Made by a program: the position numbers and the translations under genes
The notes under the pieces: model-generated
The model's input: only the letters and a program-made list of their open reading frames with translations
Told to the model about the DNA's origin: nothing
Databases searched by the model: none
NCBI RefSeq assembly: GCF_013391805.1
Contig: NZ_CP058364.1
Span: forward strand, 2,547,501-2,611,500
Source of the DNA: Galbibacter sp. BG1
Lineage (GTDB): Bacteria; Bacteroidota; Bacteroidia; Flavobacteriales; Flavobacteriaceae
Reading direction: 5' to 3'
DNA length: 64,000 nucleotides
Shown here: piece by piece, positions 27,101 through 34,977 of the stretch
Layout of the letters: the number at the start of each line of letters is the position of its first letter
Numbering within the stretch: the stretch's first letter is position 1

Positions 27101-28114
27101 ATGAAGAAGCTTAACTGGATTGATAAAGGTATTTTCCTTGTAAATACAGTTTTTGCCTTTTTGCTACTCTTAAGTTTACTGGTTCCTTACGTGCCCATTA
27201 CATCGTTTCCCAAGATTGCAATTTTCAGCTTGGCGACACCTATCCTTATTTTACTGAATATCGCTTTTTTTATTTATTGGATATTAAAACGGAAGCGCCC
27301 TTGGATCTTATCTTTTGTAGTTTTATTGGTGGGATATCAACAAGTATTATCGTTGTACAAATTTTCTGGAACTGAAAATGTGGTTAGTGAATCTACACTG
27401 AAAGTTATGACCTATAACGTTCGGGTTTTCGATGTCTATGAGTGGATAGGGAGAAAAGGTGTTTTTGAAGATATTCGGGAAATGATTAAAGAAGAAGATC
27501 CAGATATTTTATGTCTACAGGAATTTTACCATACAAAGGAGAATGAATTTGACTTGTTTCCTTATAGTTTTATAAAATACAAAACCAAGGAAACGGGACA
27601 ATCTATTTTTTCGAAATATCCTATCGTAAATAAAGGGTCGTTAAACTTTCCAAATTCTGGTAACAATGCCATTTTTGCAGATATTGTTAAAGATAGGGAT
27701 ACCATACGCGTATATAATTTACATATGCAGTCTTTTCATATAAATCCGCAGGATGAAGAAATTACCCAAGAAAATTCCAGCAAGATTGCACGTAGAATGG
27801 GCGCCGTTTTTTCGAAACAACAAATACAGACCGATATTTTTGTTTCGCATAAAGAACAATCGCCTTACAAAACTATTACCTGCGGCGATCTAAACAACAA
27901 TCAATATTCATCGATTTACCACCAAATTAAAGGGGAAGATATAGACACTTTCGACGAGCAGGGTAGTGGGACAGGGAGAACCTATTACTTTAAATACTTC
28001 CCATTTAGAATAGATTTCGTTTTGGTGGATAAAGATATAGTGGTGGTAGCGCATAAAAACCGCTATGAATTACTTTCCGATCACTATCCAATAATTACCC
28101 AGTTACAGCTTTAA
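27101..28114 (+). CDS. Endonuclease/exonuclease/phosphatase-family membrane protein
   Basis: A 337-aa protein with three N-terminal transmembrane helices (residues about 8-85) and an EEP catalytic domain facing outward or to the periplasm. Active-site motifs are VMTYNVRVF (Asn), DPDILCLQEFYH (metal-binding Glu), CGDLNNNQYS (Asp/Asn) and LLSDHYPI (Asp-His). Substrates of this branch may be lipids or nucleic acids; not decidable here. Its 3' end overlaps the convergent DUF6122 gene by 12 bp. Confidence 0.88.
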   Translation: MKKLNWIDKGIFLVNTVFAFLLLLSLLVPYVPITSFPKIAIFSLATPILILLNIAFFIYWILKRKRPWILSFVVLLVGYQQVLSLYKFSGTENVVSESTLKVMTYNVRVFDVYEWIGRKGVFEDIREMIKEEDPDILCLQEFYHTKENEFDLFPYSFIKYKTKETGQSIFSKYPIVNKGSLNFPNSGNNAIFADIVKDRDTIRVYNLHMQSFHINPQDEEITQENSSKIARRMGAVFSKQQIQTDIFVSHKEQSPYKTITCGDLNNNQYSSIYHQIKGEDIDTFDEQGSGTGRTYYFKYFPFRIDFVLVDKDIVVVAHKNRYELLSDHYPIITQLQL

Positions 28115-28423
28115 ATACATTAAAATACAGTCGGAAAGGTCTGCCAAAATATGTATTACCAGAGCAAGCCCTATCTGTCTTGTTTTTTTAAAAAACAGAA
28201 GGAAAATGTATACGGCTATTAAGTAATACGAATGAAAGAAATGAAAATTTAAGCTGCATCTATTGCTTTCAAAAATGGGTGTGGCCCAAAGATGGTCAAT
28301 GTCGATTGCAATTCCTAATAATAGAATAAGGCTTACTTTTATGAACTTTTCCCGATAGAAAAAATAGGCAATTAGAATAGGTACAATAAAATGGATTCCG
28401 TAATGGATAATAAATCGGAGCAT
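28103..28423 (-). CDS. DUF6122 small membrane protein
   Basis: A 106-residue polytopic membrane protein of the DUF6122 family. I start it at ATG 28423 (MLRFIIHYGIHFIVPILIAYFF); the upstream in-frame codons have no family resemblance and run through the terminator of the neighbouring gene. Conserved polar motifs in the membrane region are HYGIHF, GIAIDIDHLWATPIF and HIL.DLSDC, which recall metal-dependent membrane hydrolase arrangements (DIDH), but no function is known. Convergent overlap of 12 bp with the EEP gene. Confidence 0.78.
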   Translation of the reverse strand: MLRFIIHYGIHFIVPILIAYFFYREKFIKVSLILLLGIAIDIDHLWATPIFESNRCSLNFHFFHSYYLIAVYIFLLFFKKTRQIGLALVIHILADLSDCILMYLKL

Positions 28424-28449
28424 AAATGTATTTTGATCAACCGAATGCA

Positions 28450-28501
28450 AAAATATAAAAACCGTGGAGTTAAGCTTGAAATTCTTAGCATCCACGGTTT
28501 T
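28450..28501 (-). terminator. Terminator of the metal-uptake operon
   Basis: AAAACCGTGGA (28458-28468) pairs with TCCACGGTTTT (28491-28501). The loop holds a further partial stem (TTAAG/CTTAG type). Read on the minus strand a T-run follows, so it ends transcripts from the 28520-29821 gene. It overlaps the upstream region of the DUF6122 gene. Confidence 0.8.
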
Positions 28502-28519
28502 TAAGAACAAAGCAGTGTA

Positions 28520-29821
28520 TTAATGATCGTGACCTGGGTGTTGCTCCCCTTCAATAGAGAATCCATTTTTGTACATTCCCTCTACAGCATCTTCTAGCTC
28601 TATGGTGTGTACGTGATTTAATTCATCTATTTCCAAAACTTTAATTTGAGTCCTGTTGGGTGCCAACACATATAAAAATTTGTCTGAAGTAACCAACACT
28701 GGGCTTGCTTCTTCTTCGGGATCTTTAAATTGATAATCTTTAGAAGCTTTTTTTGCTTCCACTTGTGGAATATTCGCAACTTCAATGGTTCTTTCTATTA
28801 ACTTGCTTCCTGTTAAACCATCAAACACAATAATGTTATTGGTTTTGGTATGTACAATAAAATAAGAACCGTCGAAACTAAACATCGCATTTGCAACGTC
28901 GTTACCAGGATAAATGTTATCAATAGTCTTGTTCATAGGATTGATCATGAAAACCCCAAGGTTTGAAGCTCTACCAAAAAACATATCAGAATTGTCGTGC
29001 CCTTTAACAGTACCTAACCAGTTTCCTGATTCTGCATTAAGACCATCTGCATTTGGAATTAAATCGATGTTGTCCTTATCATCCACTAAGATGATACCAT
29101 CGGTAGCTCCAAAAACACCGTATTCGCCATTGGTAGCATCTCCATGGATAGTTCCTACTTCTACACCGCCATTATCATCGATCACGTTGCCTTGTGCATC
29201 GATAAATTTCACCATTTGTGGAAGTCCTCCTGGCTGACTGTTATTTTTGAAGGTAGCTGCAAACTTACCATTGTGTAATCTAAAACCAGCACCGTGATGC
29301 GCTACGGTGTTTTCTAAAGTATAGGTTACAGGTTGGTAGGACGGAATTTCTAACTGCGCCTCATCGATATGGGAGATAGAACCATCACCATCGTTAAAAA
29401 CAAGAATATGTCCTTCAGAAGCTGTGAAATGCGTAGGAAGAACAGAGGTCAATTCTGCATTGGCCCATTTTGCTTGGTACTCGTGTCCGTGTTCGTCGTG
29501 ATTAACGATTCCAGAATCGAAAAAACGAACTTTTCCACCTTCACGGTCTACAACACCCAAATAACGACCTGAAGTAGTGGTGTAAAAACGCTCGCCACCT
29601 ACAAAGTCTCCAGCAACCGTGTATTCGATCTCTCCAGAGTTTGCTTGCATAACTTCTAAGTTTCCGTCGTTAATAAGGGTAAGTCGCACCCAATCACTCT
29701 CCATTTCGGCAAAGTCTTCGTGGTGGTGATCATCGTGTTCATCACTGTCGTCATCGCTACAAGAAGCTACTAGAGCCACAGTTGCGAATAGGGCATACAT
29801 TTTTAAAATTGATTTTTTCAT
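28520..29821 (-). CDS. His-rich beta-propeller-like lipoprotein (possible zinc chaperone)
   Basis: A predicted exported lipoprotein of about 433 aa, starting at ATG 29821 (MKKSILKMYALFATVALVASC; an in-frame ATG three codons earlier is possible). The mature N-terminus is Asp/His-rich (DDDSDEHDDHHHEDF), and the C-terminus ends in EGEQHPGHDH, both likely metal-binding. The body consists of repeated short strands with VFFD/VFDG-type blades, resembling a beta-propeller such as the periplasmic zinc chaperone AztD. It is the last gene of a locus with a DUF4625 lipoprotein and a TonB receptor, so I infer capture or transfer of a divalent metal, most likely zinc. Confidence 0.75.
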   Translation of the reverse strand: MKKSILKMYALFATVALVASCSDDDSDEHDDHHHEDFAEMESDWVRLTLINDGNLEVMQANSGEIEYTVAGDFVGGERFYTTTSGRYLGVVDREGGKVRFFDSGIVNHDEHGHEYQAKWANAELTSVLPTHFTASEGHILVFNDGDGSISHIDEAQLEIPSYQPVTYTLENTVAHHGAGFRLHNGKFAATFKNNSQPGGLPQMVKFIDAQGNVIDDNGGVEVGTIHGDATNGEYGVFGATDGIILVDDKDNIDLIPNADGLNAESGNWLGTVKGHDNSDMFFGRASNLGVFMINPMNKTIDNIYPGNDVANAMFSFDGSYFIVHTKTNNIIVFDGLTGSKLIERTIEVANIPQVEAKKASKDYQFKDPEEEASPVLVTSDKFLYVLAPNRTQIKVLEIDELNHVHTIELEDAVEGMYKNGFSIEGEQHPGHDH

Positions 29822-29839
29822 GGTTTTCATTTTATAGGA

Positions 29840-30727
29840 TTAATTAAATTGATTTACAGTTATATTTCCATTGCTATCTTCAGCCCAAATAATTAGTTTG
29901 GCATCCTTTAAGCTGTTAAAAAAGGAGGTATCCCCATTGAGAATCTCGCCGAGTTGAATTTCTGTTGAATTTGGTAGTGTCTTCCCTTCATTAGGCCTAA
30001 ATTGATGAGGCCAGTTTGATTTTCCCCAGATACGTTCTTCTAGAATAGTGCCTTCCTGCGCTGGATTATCTGCGTTAGGTTTTTGACTGAAAATCCATAG
30101 GAAAACAATCTCTGAAGAAGCTTTATGTTCTGTATTTTGATAAACACGGCCTTTAATGGCGTTATTCGCTACATCTAAATTGGTAACCCTAGCTTGAGGA
30201 GCATACATTTTGTTTAAGTACACCGTGGTGTGGTAGGTGCTATTATCACCATAACTCGTTTGATTTCCTTCAACATCCGTAGCTTGGATAGAAAAATGAT
30301 ACGGACCGCTTAAATAAAGTTCCCCATCTTCAATATTTTCATTGCGTTCGTCAAGATAGATTTTCGATGAATAACTAAATTGTTTTGGGTCTTCAAAGTT
30401 TTCCGAACTAATTACCTCATTGTGAGTGAATAGTTTGAATGAAGGATTTCGTGCAAACGTAGATTTCCCATGGGTATGCCCATCAAATCCACTATGCACA
30501 TTAATTTTAATTTCTTGGATACCAGTTTCATCACTTACTGAGAAATTTAGAGGAACTTCCTCTGTTTCTGGATCTGTTGTGAAAAAATAGGAGGGTTGAA
30601 TGGCACCCACTCCCTGTCTGGCTCCAATTGCTGGTGCAGAAACATCTACATCATTGTCGTCATCTTCTTTCAAACAAGATGACAGCAAAAACATGCTACA
30701 TAAAATAATAAAGATTTGCTTTGTCAT
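29840..30727 (-). CDS. DUF4625 lipoprotein
   Basis: A 295-aa lipoprotein starting at ATG 30727 (MTKQIFIILCSMFLLSSC, lipobox Cys near residue 18); the ATG at 30751 adds eight residues ahead of the signal. After an acidic linker (KEDDDNDVDVS), beta-rich DUF4625 sequence follows: FSVSDETGIQEIKINVHSGFDGHTHGKS contains a His motif (GHTHG) that could bind metal. It lies 19 bp upstream of the His-rich lipoprotein gene and about 47 bp downstream of the receptor gene, on the same strand. Function is unknown; context suggests surface metal capture. Confidence 0.82.
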   Translation of the reverse strand: MTKQIFIILCSMFLLSSCLKEDDDNDVDVSAPAIGARQGVGAIQPSYFFTTDPETEEVPLNFSVSDETGIQEIKINVHSGFDGHTHGKSTFARNPSFKLFTHNEVISSENFEDPKQFSYSSKIYLDERNENIEDGELYLSGPYHFSIQATDVEGNQTSYGDNSTYHTTVYLNKMYAPQARVTNLDVANNAIKGRVYQNTEHKASSEIVFLWIFSQKPNADNPAQEGTILEERIWGKSNWPHQFRPNEGKTLPNSTEIQLGEILNGDTSFFNSLKDAKLIIWAEDSNGNITVNQFN

Positions 30728-30774
30728 TTTTACTGATTTTTGGTTAAACATTATTTTTGGATTAATTCATGGTT

Positions 30775-33159
30775 TCATAGATTTACAGGAATACGGAGAG
30801 AGAACACAAAATTGCGTCCCTGTTCGGGTATATTTAAAAGTCGGTAGCGGCTAATATGATTGAAATATGCAGTGTTAAAAAGGTTATTTACACTCGCATT
30901 GAATGTTAATTTTTGACTGTAAAGATTAAATTTAAAGCCTACCCCAGCATTCACTAAAAAACTGTCTGGAGTTTCACGTTCATTTCTATCGGTTCTATTT
31001 TGTGCAAAGTTGTACCTGCCGGAAAGAAATACGAAACCTTCATTGAAAACTTTGGAATTCGGTAAAATGCCATATTCAAGTTTACTGCCAACGGATGCTT
31101 GGGGAGTTAACGGCAAGGGCAAATTGCTATCCAGATTTAAATTTTGTACGAAGTCGGCCATCAAATCAGCCTTTAATCCAAATAAAAACTTATAACTGGA
31201 AGTCACTTCAAAACCGTTGAAAATAGCATTGTTTTGTCGGTACTCCCACAACGTTCCTCCGGTTGCTAACGGAGAGAAGTTTCCGGTTGGCGCCAAATAG
31301 ATATAGTTTTTGTAATAACCGTAGAAGAGGGCAGTTTCTAGGAAAAAGTTATTGGATTGGTGCAAGTATGTGAAATCCGCTTGAAACCCTCTTTCTATTT
31401 CTAAACCAGGATCTCCCAGTTCATGCCTAAAATTTCCATGATGTACTCCATTGCTCGAAAGTTCAATAGCGGTGGGAAAGCGAAAACTATTTCCTAAATT
31501 AAGTTTTAAATGGTTCTGATAATTCAATTTAAAAGTTACTCCTGCAGCTCCGCTAAAATTATCGAAGTTTCTATCAAAGCTTGGTGTACGTTCTTCAAAT
31601 TCCCCAGTAGGTTGTAAAGTTCCAGGGTCGTACAGAGGTTGTAAATGTTGTTCTACATCATAAGAGCCAAAATCGTAACGTATTCCTGCATTTACAATCC
31701 ATTTTTCAGAAATATCGAGAGATTGGTAGTGGTATAATCCCGTTTGAAAGCTTTCGTAAACCGGCAATAAATATTCAAAACCATCTTTATTGTTCTGCAT
31801 GTATTGCAATTGACCACCAAATAATAATTGGTGATTTGGATTGCGATTCATTTCATAACGAATATTGGAGGTGTAGGTGTCCAAATAAAGACCCAATGCC
31901 AAATTGGAATCAACTAAATCGGGAGAGATACCGTGTGCACCGGGGAAGGACATTTCCTCACGAATATTCCGTTGGTACCCCAAATCGATTTCCAATCTGT
32001 CAGAACCCAGAGAAATGGTAGTATTATTGGTTATGCTGTGATGTTGATTTTCCTGTCTTGGAACCTCAATATTTCGGTTGTCGCCTTGGTGTTCTAGGTT
32101 GTACGCTCTTGGAAGTCCGATGGCTCCCGTGAAAATTCCAGCTTTTTGATTGAAACTGGAAACACGTAAGCTACTAATAATCTTATCCGATTGGTAACCA
32201 ACTGTTCCGCTAAAATGTAGTTCTTCTCCAGCGGTATTTTTTAATCGATTATCATAAATGGGTAGATTAAAACCGGCATAGGTAAATTCATCTGCGGGTA
32301 CAGTATAATCTCCATAATCTTGATAGGTAACCCTAGCACTGCTAAACCAATTGTTTTTTCTTCCTTTCCATTCCAAAGAGTTGGAATATGCGTAATTATT
32401 GGTTTGGAAGGATGAAATTAGTTCAATGGTATTTCCATTTTCAGATAAAATAGAATTTTCTTCAATATTGATTACCCCACCAAGACCATCAGAACCAAAT
32501 AGCAAAGAGGCCGGTCCTTTTATAATTTTAACATTTTCTACATCAAAGGGGTCTATTTCCAAGCCATGATCGGCGCCCCATTGTTGTCCTTCCTGTTTAA
32601 TGCCTCTGTTGTTGACTAAAACCCTATTGAAACCCATTCCTCTTATCACAGGCTTGGCAATACCAACGCCTACATTCATAGTGTTAACGCCAGGAACCGC
32701 AGCCAACGCACCGCTAAATGTTCCTGTGTTGTGTTTTGCGATGAATTCTTCATCCAGCGTAATTACCGATTGCGAATTATCAATGACGTTTTGTAGAACG
32801 CGGGAATGGGCAATAACTACTTCATCCAAATCGGTGACGTTAGTTTGCATTTCAATTTTGAGAAGCTCGTTTTCTGTTGAATCAATTAATTTTACAATTT
32901 GCTTTTTATAGGCAATATGGGTCACCTCTAACCATGATAGGCTATTGCGTTCTTCAACTTTTAAAGAGAAATACCCTTTATCATCTGTAAGTGTGTGTTG
33001 GTTATGGGGAAATGCTTTTATGGTAGCCGATGCAATGGGTTGTCCAAATGAGTCATGAACATACCCTTTGATTTCTTGCGAAAACCCAAAAAGGAAATTT
33101 CCCACCATTATAAAACAAATAATTAAACTCTTTAAATACTGATATTTTAGCTTCTGCAT
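30775..33159 (-). CDS. TonB-dependent receptor (ZnuD-like, predicted metal uptake)
   Basis: A 794-residue outer-membrane receptor. Signal peptide to about residue 27 (FLFGFSQ), carboxypeptidase-regulatory-like domain 28-105 (IKGYVHDSFGQPIASATIK), plug about 115-235 (DEVVIAHSRV, AALAAVPGV-type NMNVGVGIAKPVIRGMGFNRV, KIIKGPASLLFGSDGLGGVIN), then the barrel ending FVFSLRIPVNL. The plug phrases IRGMGFNRVLVNNRG and GQQWGADHGLEID, and His-containing loops, recall ZnuD-type zinc receptors. The companions downstream are lipoproteins with His clusters. The ligand (zinc, copper or other) is inference. Confidence 0.88.
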   Translation of the reverse strand: MQKLKYQYLKSLIICFIMVGNFLFGFSQEIKGYVHDSFGQPIASATIKAFPHNQHTLTDDKGYFSLKVEERNSLSWLEVTHIAYKKQIVKLIDSTENELLKIEMQTNVTDLDEVVIAHSRVLQNVIDNSQSVITLDEEFIAKHNTGTFSGALAAVPGVNTMNVGVGIAKPVIRGMGFNRVLVNNRGIKQEGQQWGADHGLEIDPFDVENVKIIKGPASLLFGSDGLGGVINIEENSILSENGNTIELISSFQTNNYAYSNSLEWKGRKNNWFSSARVTYQDYGDYTVPADEFTYAGFNLPIYDNRLKNTAGEELHFSGTVGYQSDKIISSLRVSSFNQKAGIFTGAIGLPRAYNLEHQGDNRNIEVPRQENQHHSITNNTTISLGSDRLEIDLGYQRNIREEMSFPGAHGISPDLVDSNLALGLYLDTYTSNIRYEMNRNPNHQLLFGGQLQYMQNNKDGFEYLLPVYESFQTGLYHYQSLDISEKWIVNAGIRYDFGSYDVEQHLQPLYDPGTLQPTGEFEERTPSFDRNFDNFSGAAGVTFKLNYQNHLKLNLGNSFRFPTAIELSSNGVHHGNFRHELGDPGLEIERGFQADFTYLHQSNNFFLETALFYGYYKNYIYLAPTGNFSPLATGGTLWEYRQNNAIFNGFEVTSSYKFLFGLKADLMADFVQNLNLDSNLPLPLTPQASVGSKLEYGILPNSKVFNEGFVFLSGRYNFAQNRTDRNERETPDSFLVNAGVGFKFNLYSQKLTFNASVNNLFNTAYFNHISRYRLLNIPEQGRNFVFSLRIPVNL

Positions 33160-33170
33160 AAGATCTTCTT

Positions 33171-33191
33171 TAGAGCTTGAAATAAGCTCTA
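33171..33191. promoter_or_regulatory. Perfect 8-5-8 inverted repeat just upstream of the TonB receptor
   Basis: TAGAGCTT-GAAAT-AAGCTCTA lies 11 bp before the receptor's start codon. It could be an operator or a leader hairpin that hides the ribosome entry site. The remaining ~240 bp up to the next gene are AT-rich; no clear promoter could be assigned. Confidence 0.5.
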
Positions 33192-33437
33192 TTATTGCTC
33201 TTTAATTGAAAATTGAAATGGAGTTGACAGTGAAACCTTTAGAGGTACTTTTTTCTTCTGAAAAAGCTAGGCTTTCCTTTGTCAACAAAAAATAGTCATG
33301 GGACGTGATTGTGCTAGTTTATACCAAGAAATAATACAATTATCCTTCTGAAAGTCAATTTTAGTATTGAAAGAAAAATAAATAAATGTAATCCCTGCCT
33401 TTATTTGAGACAAATTTTTGCTATAAAAAAGACGTAA

Positions 33438-33758
33438 CTATCCCCAGAAATTAAAAGGTGGAGGTTTGTTGTAATGATAATCTAGGAGTAAAATTTTATG
33501 GTATGGTGAAGCATAGACATTTGAAAATTTATGCTGAGGAAAATCAAAAAATGGAGTGGCAGAAGTTGCTACTGGTAAAGTGGAATTTTCTAGCGGTGTG
33601 TTTTCTTTTGCGCAACTTATTATGGTACATAGTTCGCAGTTTTCATAATCACTATCATTGTCAACATGGGAATATTCATGCAAGCTTAATACTCGCAGAA
33701 GTAGAAAAGCGACTAAAAAAAAGTATGAAAGGGTATGTTTCCAATCTGTTTTAAACAT
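33438..33758 (-). CDS. Small secreted His/Cys protein A of the metal locus
   Basis: A 106-aa protein with one N-terminal hydrophobic helix (about residues 10-25, YFFLVAFLLLRVLSL) that may be a signal or anchor. Right behind it come HEYSHVDN and a CELCTIISC cluster, and a Tyr/His-rich segment (SPYHKILLLDYHYN) leads to the C-terminal motif KPPPFNFWG. I do not recognise a named function; Bacteroidota have small secreted proteins with His, Cys and terminal Pro-Pro motifs next to metal TonB receptors. It shares layout with the next gene upstream (33911-34237) and probably belongs to the same locus. Confidence 0.72.
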   Translation of the reverse strand: MFKTDWKHTLSYFFLVAFLLLRVLSLHEYSHVDNDSDYENCELCTIISCAKENTPLENSTLPVATSATPFFDFPQHKFSNVYASPYHKILLLDYHYNKPPPFNFWG

Positions 33759-33910
33759 AGAAACTCTTAATCAGGTTTGTAACTATTTAAAAATGACTGC
33801 ACGGTAATTTGCAGAAGTGTAATGTTTAGTGCTGTAATAAACCGAAAGTTCTTATCACCTTAATGAATAAGAGCAGGTTTTTACATGGCCTAATACTGAA
33901 ATAAGGAAGT

Positions 33911-34237
33911 TTATGCGATAACAGGAGGAGCCCTTAACTGTTTGTTATTTAGAAAACAAGGATTTAATACCAAGGAAACCATAGACTCATACGAGTTTCT
34001 CGGGTATTGAAATAAAATAAACTCGCTATAGGTCGAGATATCGAAGTGTAGAGAATTTAATTGAAAATGAAATAATCCACAGTCGGGTGTGGTTTTATGA
34101 TATTGTTCTGAATTCTCCACGTTGAAATGATCGTGGTCTTCAAAAGAATGGAAAATTTGAACCCCCAAAGAAAAGAAGAAAGTAGCAAGCAATGCCATGG
34201 CTACAAAACTTCTAAGTATTTGTTTTTGGTTGTTCAT
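33911..34237 (-). CDS. Small secreted His/Cys protein B of the metal locus
   Basis: A 108-aa protein with an N-terminal hydrophobic helix (SFVAMALLATFFFSLGVQIF), immediately followed by HSFEDHDHFN, then a Cys and further His (PDCGLFHFQLNSLHFD), an aromatic strand-like stretch and the C-terminal motif LRAPPVIA. The order helix, His cluster, Cys, aromatic segment, Pro-Pro near the end parallels protein A. Likely exported and metal-binding; function unknown. It has the same orientation as the receptor operon, 152 bp ahead of protein A. Confidence 0.7.
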   Translation of the reverse strand: MNNQKQILRSFVAMALLATFFFSLGVQIFHSFEDHDHFNVENSEQYHKTTPDCGLFHFQLNSLHFDISTYSEFILFQYPRNSYESMVSLVLNPCFLNNKQLRAPPVIA

Positions 34238-34313
34238 TTAAATTATAGTTTTTCTTACTGAAAAAGCGAATATAGGAACTCCTTTTGAAATAACCGAGCT
34301 GAGAATTGTTAAA

Positions 34314-34946
34314 TTAAAAATCTAATTTAGACGTTAAACTTTCCAGATAGGTAAGCGAATTGGGTCCTTCATTAAAGAGTAAGTCCATTCCGCTTAAATT
34401 TTCCAGGAACCCATGTTTTTCATCAAATACTTGGGTGTAAGGTTCAAAACCGTAAGGTTTTTCAGTTTTAGCATTTACCAAATACCTAAAATCTTCTTCT
34501 TTTACATGTTCTTTAAAATATTCAGAAGTAAAGGAAAAATCAAGTTCCAATTGAAAACAATCGGCTAAAAGCTCCATGCTTTCTAGGTTCATATCGTATA
34601 AAAATCGATGTTTCTTTTCAAAGAAAGGGGCAAATTCATCTTCATAAAATTCAAAAAAAGGAGAAGTGCGATAGGCTGTTTGAATGGATTTCCAATGTTG
34701 CTTTTTCCAATTGAAACTATCTTCCAACGCTACATCTTTATATTTTTGGTGTTCCTTTGTTTTATTGTGTTTAATGGGGATAGATAGCAGTTGTTTTCCG
34801 TTCGGACTGTATATGTACCCTCGGTTTCTATAGGTTTGTTTTTGATAATTATCTTCTTTTTCAAATATTATTTCTCCTTCGGAAGTGTTGATTAGTACCC
34901 AATAAGCTACCGAAGGAAAATATGCTGGATGAAGAATAGGTTCCAT
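34314..34946 (-). CDS. WbqC-family protein
   Basis: A 210-aa cytoplasmic protein of the WbqC-like family, found in polysaccharide gene clusters and in this cluster of flavobacteria. Visible family features: HPAYFPSVAYW at the N-terminus, YIYSPNGKQLLSIPIKH, WKKQHWKSIQTAYRTSPFFEFYEDEF and FNEGPNSL near the end. The biochemical activity is unknown. It is the last gene of the parA-parB-DUF5683-dapB-lepB-wbqC series, 31 bp downstream of lepB. Confidence 0.85.
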   Translation of the reverse strand: MEPILHPAYFPSVAYWVLINTSEGEIIFEKEDNYQKQTYRNRGYIYSPNGKQLLSIPIKHNKTKEHQKYKDVALEDSFNWKKQHWKSIQTAYRTSPFFEFYEDEFAPFFEKKHRFLYDMNLESMELLADCFQLELDFSFTSEYFKEHVKEEDFRYLVNAKTEKPYGFEPYTQVFDEKHGFLENLSGMDLLFNEGPNSLTYLESLTSKLDF

Positions 34947-34977
34947 TCCTAAAATTTAAGATTTTAAAACTTATATA

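Noticed and set aside
28914-29237. Plus-strand open frame within the His-rich lipoprotein gene
   Set aside because: Antisense of a clear lipoprotein coding frame; no leader or protein features.
33458-33754. Plus-strand frame overlapping the small His/Cys protein A
   Set aside because: The minus-strand frame has a transmembrane start, His/Cys motifs and lies in an operon direction. The plus frame has no recognisable features.
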